Source: Halocaridina rubra | Lineage: Eukaryota > Arthropoda > Malacostraca > Decapoda > Atyidae | Reading direction: 5' to 3' | Length of the DNA: 64,000 nt | Assembly: GCA_037179515.1 (NCBI GenBank) | Contig: JAXCGZ010005745.1 | Coordinates: forward strand, 92,590-156,589 | In this document: positions 61,301-64,000 of the stretch, one piece after another | How the letters are laid out: each line of letters begins with the position of its first letter | Position numbering within the stretch: position 1 is the stretch's first letter | Translations under genes and position numbers: made by a program | Notes under the pieces: generated by a model | Told to the model about the DNA's origin: nothing | The model's database searches: none | Seen by the model: only the letters and a program-made list of their open reading frames with translations

Positions 61301-63609
61301 TCACTCCTGTAACTTCCAACACTACCATGTATTGGACTGTAATGGGTTAATGAAGCATTTCTCGATAATTGCTATTATTTTTGTCAAAGTACATAATCTC
61401 TCTACATATGATAAACACATAAATACGGATTCTGTTCCTGCTTTTCTATAATTTAACCAGAAAGCATGGAAGATTCTCCCAGCTGTCCTGACATGTCATA
61501 TATATATAAAGAAGCTGAAACTTACCAAAAGGAGAATATCAGATATTACAAGAGAAAGTGTAAGAAGAAATCTAGGATCAAATGGTATAAAACATTGTAT
61601 TCCTAACCACATAAAGAGTGAGCTTCTTCTACATCTTTTCCCACTTTTATGTGGGGTCGATGTTTCTGGCCATCTGTACTGGTCATATTTTGGTTTTGGC
61701 AAAATTTTTATGGCCGGATGCCCTTCCTGCCACCAACCCTCCCCATCTACCCAGGCTTGGGACCGGCACCAAGTTGAGGCTGGCTTGCCCCCCTCAGAAC
61801 CACATAAAGCGTGAGCGATCCATTAAAAAAAATACATCAATTGCTTTCGGGCGGCAGTATGACCCGTGACGAGAATACCCACAGTATATCGCAAAGTTGT
61901 TACAGATTTACAGAGGTGGTTTATCGCTGGCCACTGCCAGAGGACTGGTAGTCACACTGGTTTTCATATCAGTTCACAATAACTTCCAATAATCTGGTTG
62001 CTGTTCAAGAGTAATTATATACATTTAATGTCCAGTTTTGTGTATTCTGCCCATTAAGCTGCTTCAGTCTTGAGTCTGTTCAATAGATGGTTTTATTCCT
62101 AATGCAGTGCAACTTGCATGGGGAATCCAGCCATAAGAGGAGCAAAAGTTCCAGACTTCAGCCAAAAATTACTACTATTTATTGTGAGGTCACTGGGGTT
62201 ATAAGTATATTGTTCCAGACTTTCGACAAATATCAGCTGATGCATGGAACAGGCTTCCTAGTAGGATAGTAAATGCCAATACCTTAGACACCTTCAAATG
62301 TAGATTAGATAGACATATGACAGAGGTTAGGTGGGTATGAATAGGTTAGTGCTTATTAGAAAAATCATAAAAAGAAAAATAGTATAAATAAGTAGAGTAG
62401 AATTGAATAGGTTAGACATGCTGAAAATACAATTCAAAAATGGAGCTGCCTCGTGTGTGCCAGTAGGCATGTTGCAGTGTCCTCTATTCTTATGTTCAAT
62501 CTACTGCAGGCCTGCCCTAGTTGGAGCTCCTGAATAATTGGGAACTGAAATTTTTATAGTTCCTAATGCTTCATTTGAGGTCCGTAATCATTAGTTGGTC
62601 GATGTTCATAAAGGCCAAGTTCAAATTCTAACCTAACCTTGCTAAAAGTCAGGTCTCAATTCTTCAGGAGACCCCCCTATTCTCCAAATAGCTGAATCTT
62701 ACTTCATACAATAATACCAAGCAGTTCACCAAATTCACCTTAAAATCGCTTCCTATTTTATAATTCATTTATTACTAATTCAAGTGTGAAGCAAGGACAT
62801 CATGGAGAAAAGGGTGTATTCGTAATTCCTGCAAACAAGACTGACCTGTTTTACACCTGTACACAATTAGTCCTATATCCTCAAACCCTTAGCTAGTAAC
62901 ACGCCCACTTTTAAAGATCAGTATCAAACCCCACATTGTTCAAATTTAATGAGTAGAATAAATACATTCATATCAAAAGGAAAACCACAAATAAAATCTC
63001 TGAAACCATGGTGCAAATATGAGGGCAATCCAAGAAATTTGCCGGAAATAATTTTCGCACTTCGTACATTCTTAGTTAAAAAAAGCATGAATATGAAATA
63101 TTACTAATGGCATTCTGTTAACATTATTAAATGTAATACAACTGAATGCTGTGCTATTAAAAAAAGGGGGGGATATGGTATTTGCAAACAGTAAACAAGG
63201 CCACATGTCCTTCCCGTTCAAGCCATAACAACTGCGTCATATTTCAACCAATTTATGCAGATTCTTTGCAATTTCTAATAAAACGCTAAACATTAAATAT
63301 TCTAATCCATTGACCAATCGTATATAGAACACTTATAGCTTGCTTATGATACGTCACAATTCCAGAATAAGTCATCATGCGAAGAAAAAAACTTCCTTCC
63401 CCAAACATGGCCGCTGCTCCCACGTTGTATCACTGAGGACATGTTATTTTGACCCCAACTTTCACGAATAATACACAATAAAATTACTCCTGCTTTAAAC
63501 TTCCAACGAGGTGAATAAACAGATCTATCAATTAATATATAATTTCACCACATTTCCCACTTAAAAACACCATGAGTGAGTTACAAACTTAGAGAAATCT
63601 TACAGGCAT
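53208..63609 (-). CDS. RpS27: 40S ribosomal protein S27 (eS27), four coding exons
   Basis: Small-subunit ribosomal protein with a C4 zinc finger, cytoplasmic. Coding exons on the minus strand: 63604-63609 (ATG CCT, donor GTAAGA); 57087-57195 (poly-T and ACAG acceptor, [16 protein letters not shown] to DVKCP, donor GTGAGC); 54516-54626 (CTTTCAG acceptor, [15 protein letters not shown] to LTD, donor GTAAGT); 53208-53236 (CTTTCAG acceptor, [11 protein letters not shown]). Phases match at all three junctions and Gly codons are split at two. The product is 84 residues, the family length. Zinc ligands are Cys37, Cys40, Cys56 and Cys59 (CPGC and CVGC). Introns 1-3 are about 6.4, 2.5 and 1.3 kb. Intron 1 carries a Tigger-like transposon in the same orientation, and intron 2 carries a MITE, a (TA)n tract and a 272-bp duplication. 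This is a functional-looking gene. Confidence 0.98.
54756..55276. repeat. 272-bp direct duplication in RpS27 intron 2
   Basis: The block 54756-55027 is repeated at 55028-55276 with few differences (shared CCAATCAACAGATCCAACTA and GGTGGTGATGCGCCTTG). Both copies end in a CA-rich microsatellite. High similarity suggests a recent tandem duplication. Confidence 0.9.
55283..55346. repeat. (TA)n microsatellite
   Basis: TA run at the end of the second copy of the intronic duplication; the first copy has only a short ATATATG there. Confidence 0.95.
55587..55888. mobile_element. 302-bp MITE in RpS27 intron 2
   Basis: Left end TA|CAGGGGGTCCTCGGTTTAC and right end (minus strand) TA|CAGGGGGTCCTCGACTTACG, flanked by TA. 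The ends resemble those of the Tigger-like element at 58554 past the first bases (CCTCGGCTTACG). The interior is non-coding. Confidence 0.9.
58554..61116 (-). mobile_element. Tigger-like DNA transposon in RpS27 intron 1
   Basis: 2563 bp. Ends CAGGTATACCTC (58554) and its inverted copy GAGGTATACCTG (61105-61116) are flanked by TA at 58552-58553 and 61117-61118, the target site of the Tc1/mariner superfamily. Inside the ends, CAACGTCGTT and ACGTCGTTTCG blocks extend the inverted repeat imperfectly. One transposase frame lies on the minus strand. Confidence 0.93.
58975..60693 (-). CDS. Tigger-like transposase with altered third catalytic residue
   Basis: 572 codons from the Met of [13 protein letters not shown]; an upstream in-frame Met 23 codons earlier lacks family-like sequence, so I take the inner one. 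An N-terminal CENP-B/pogo helix-turn-helix ([24 protein letters not shown] type, about 19-60) is followed by a second DNA-binding domain (about 65-150) and a DDE core. First Asp in NVDETGLYW; second in [10 protein letters not shown]. The third should lie in QPMDQG but reads QPMGQG, Gly335 (codon GGT at 59689-59691, one transition from GAT). An acidic and coiled C-terminus follows. The frame is otherwise complete, so this copy could bind ends but is predicted not to cut. It is in the same direction as RpS27 and could be present in its pre-mRNA. Confidence 0.93.
   Translation of the reverse strand: MAPKRIPSAGAKRHAITLDDKLAIIKRHEKGERVVAIARSFGMSRTTVSTIVHNKDKIIAHIKSDAPWMKNTVINKKRGKIFEEMESLLSLWIVRLNRQRGDVSQEIIQEKALSLFEDLKKKYPNEKDVEFKASQGWFMRFKGRRRYHSIKKQGESASADEQAEFPNALKKIIEKNGFLPEQIFNVDETGLYWKKLPDRSFTSKEEKTFPGYKVSKERVTIMLGGNCAGDFMLKPLLVYHAHNPHALKNIPKASLPVIWMSNPKAWVTVVLFEDWFFNHFITAAEKYCKEKEIPFKILLIIDNTPGHPQNIVDFHPNITVVYLPPNTTSHLQPMGQGIIAIFKHYYMKRTLRQAIAAIDLDESCTLRDFWKKYDIYKAIQNIAAAWNDVQNTAMNGVWKKLCPQFVNDFEGFDNVAINKTLVTMSKELGMDLEEEGFTDLFEKDKKPLTNEELMELHEQQNKEEEEAEPPEPRHFTIKNMQQAFAFIEKGLSLFEDMDPNAQRFSKVMGACHKAFAPYNVILEEKKKKTVQGTLGQLFKPFGQRRQQPESAVDVDDPQPSTSLMSTTKVNLK
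61615..61810 (+). repeat. Probable dispersed repeat in RpS27 intron 1
   Basis: TTTTATGTGGGGTCGATGTT, then GCCGGATGCCCTTCCTGCCA, then a C-rich stretch. It is GC-richer than its surroundings, with a GGATGCCCTTCC core shared with 28890. I infer an interspersed repeat; the class is not clear. Confidence 0.4.
62234..62497 (+). mobile_element. CR1 3' end fragment
   Basis: Codes for the last residues of the CR1 RT ([17 protein letters not shown]), then the 3' untranslated part and one TTCTTATG tail. Very close to CR1-b (43028-43150 and 42861-43027). Strongly 5'-truncated, in RpS27 intron 1. Confidence 0.9.
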
Positions 63610-63660
63610 CTTGAACTTGTACACAATTCGGCCTGAAAGAACGTGTGTGTTGTCGCTCCG
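63610..63660 (-). promoter_or_regulatory. RpS27 5' UTR and probable transcription start
   Basis: Minus strand reads CACGTTCTTTCAGGCCG about 30 nt before the ATG. CTTTC at 63639 resembles the 5' terminal oligopyrimidine start of ribosomal protein mRNAs, so a start near 63639 is likely. No canonical TATA box is seen. Confidence 0.55.
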
Positions 63661-64000
63661 TCGAAAAATAAATGTGAATCGGCTTGCGCAATGACCACCA
63701 CCCTCCTCTAATACACCACCTCGTGACATTTATTTTAACTCATTTATTGCTCAAGAATACAATTACCTTATTGTATATCTAAATATTAAATCAGTAAGCT
63801 ATGGTAATTTATAAATCATCGTTTCCAGTTTTTCGTTTCAATACGAATATTTCTTTTCAAATTTAGCAATGAATTGTATGTCTGTAAATATTAGCATTTA
63901 CTATTATCTCGCAACGTGATGAATCTTGTCAATGAAAAAGAGATTACATATATTGGGTCACCTTCTGCAAAAGGAAACTCGTCATGTAGTGCAACAGTAT
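63661..64000. other. Upstream of RpS27, no gene seen
   Basis: Presumed promoter region and intergenic DNA; a less AT-rich patch lies at 63655-63730. Confidence 0.5.

Overview
This is a repeat-dominated nuclear window from an animal, most likely an arthropod. Long (TA)n tracts, arthropod-type Gypsy, BEL/Pao, CR1/Jockey-like and RTE-like elements, Tigger-like DNA transposons and small intron-bearing genes all fit a decapod crustacean, but nothing visible fixes the species. Only two host genes can be supported with confidence, both cytosolic ribosomal protein genes on the minus strand: RpL30 (coding exons between 30459 and 32587) and RpS27 (four coding exons between 53208 and 63609). I reconstructed both by hand from splice sites, and each gives an uninterrupted product of the expected family length (111 and 84 residues).

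Layout. 1-6300: a (TA)n tract, decayed LINE pieces, a Tigger-like transposase remnant and a heavily mutated Gypsy element. 6680-20935: a fragment of an RTE 5' end, two (TA)n tracts, then an array of about 33 copies of a ~273-bp satellite that carries a tRNA-like Pol III A box and B box in each unit. The array is split by a young, structurally complete Mag-like Gypsy element (10040-14744, identical 182-bp LTRs, 5-bp target duplication, one 1390-codon gag-pol frame). The array flips orientation near 19770. 20936-23944: no gene seen, one degenerate tandem repeat. 23945-28260: an LTR-like copy, then a BEL/Pao gag-protease remnant broken by two LINE insertions. 28261-37152: RpL30 and three MITEs. 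37153-48453: a four-element LINE nest (CR1-a hosts RTE-1 and LINE2-b, and LINE2-b hosts CR1-b). 48892-50996: (TA)n, a palindromic scrap of the satellite, and an old RTE copy. 50997-64000: RpS27, whose introns hold a 272-bp duplication, a MITE and a 2.56-kb Tigger-like transposon.

The genes do not form an operon or pathway beyond the shared role of the two ribosomal proteins. Most of the information is the insertion history. CR1-a, Gypsy-A and BEL are old and broken. RTE-1, LINE2-b and CR1-b came later, and CR1-b still has an open frame. The Mag-like Gypsy is the youngest insertion that can be dated from sequence, because its LTRs match. The Tigger-like transposase frame is open but its third catalytic Asp is replaced by Gly.

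The least explained object is the tandem tRNA-like satellite: a SINE-like module amplified head-to-tail with an internal inversion.
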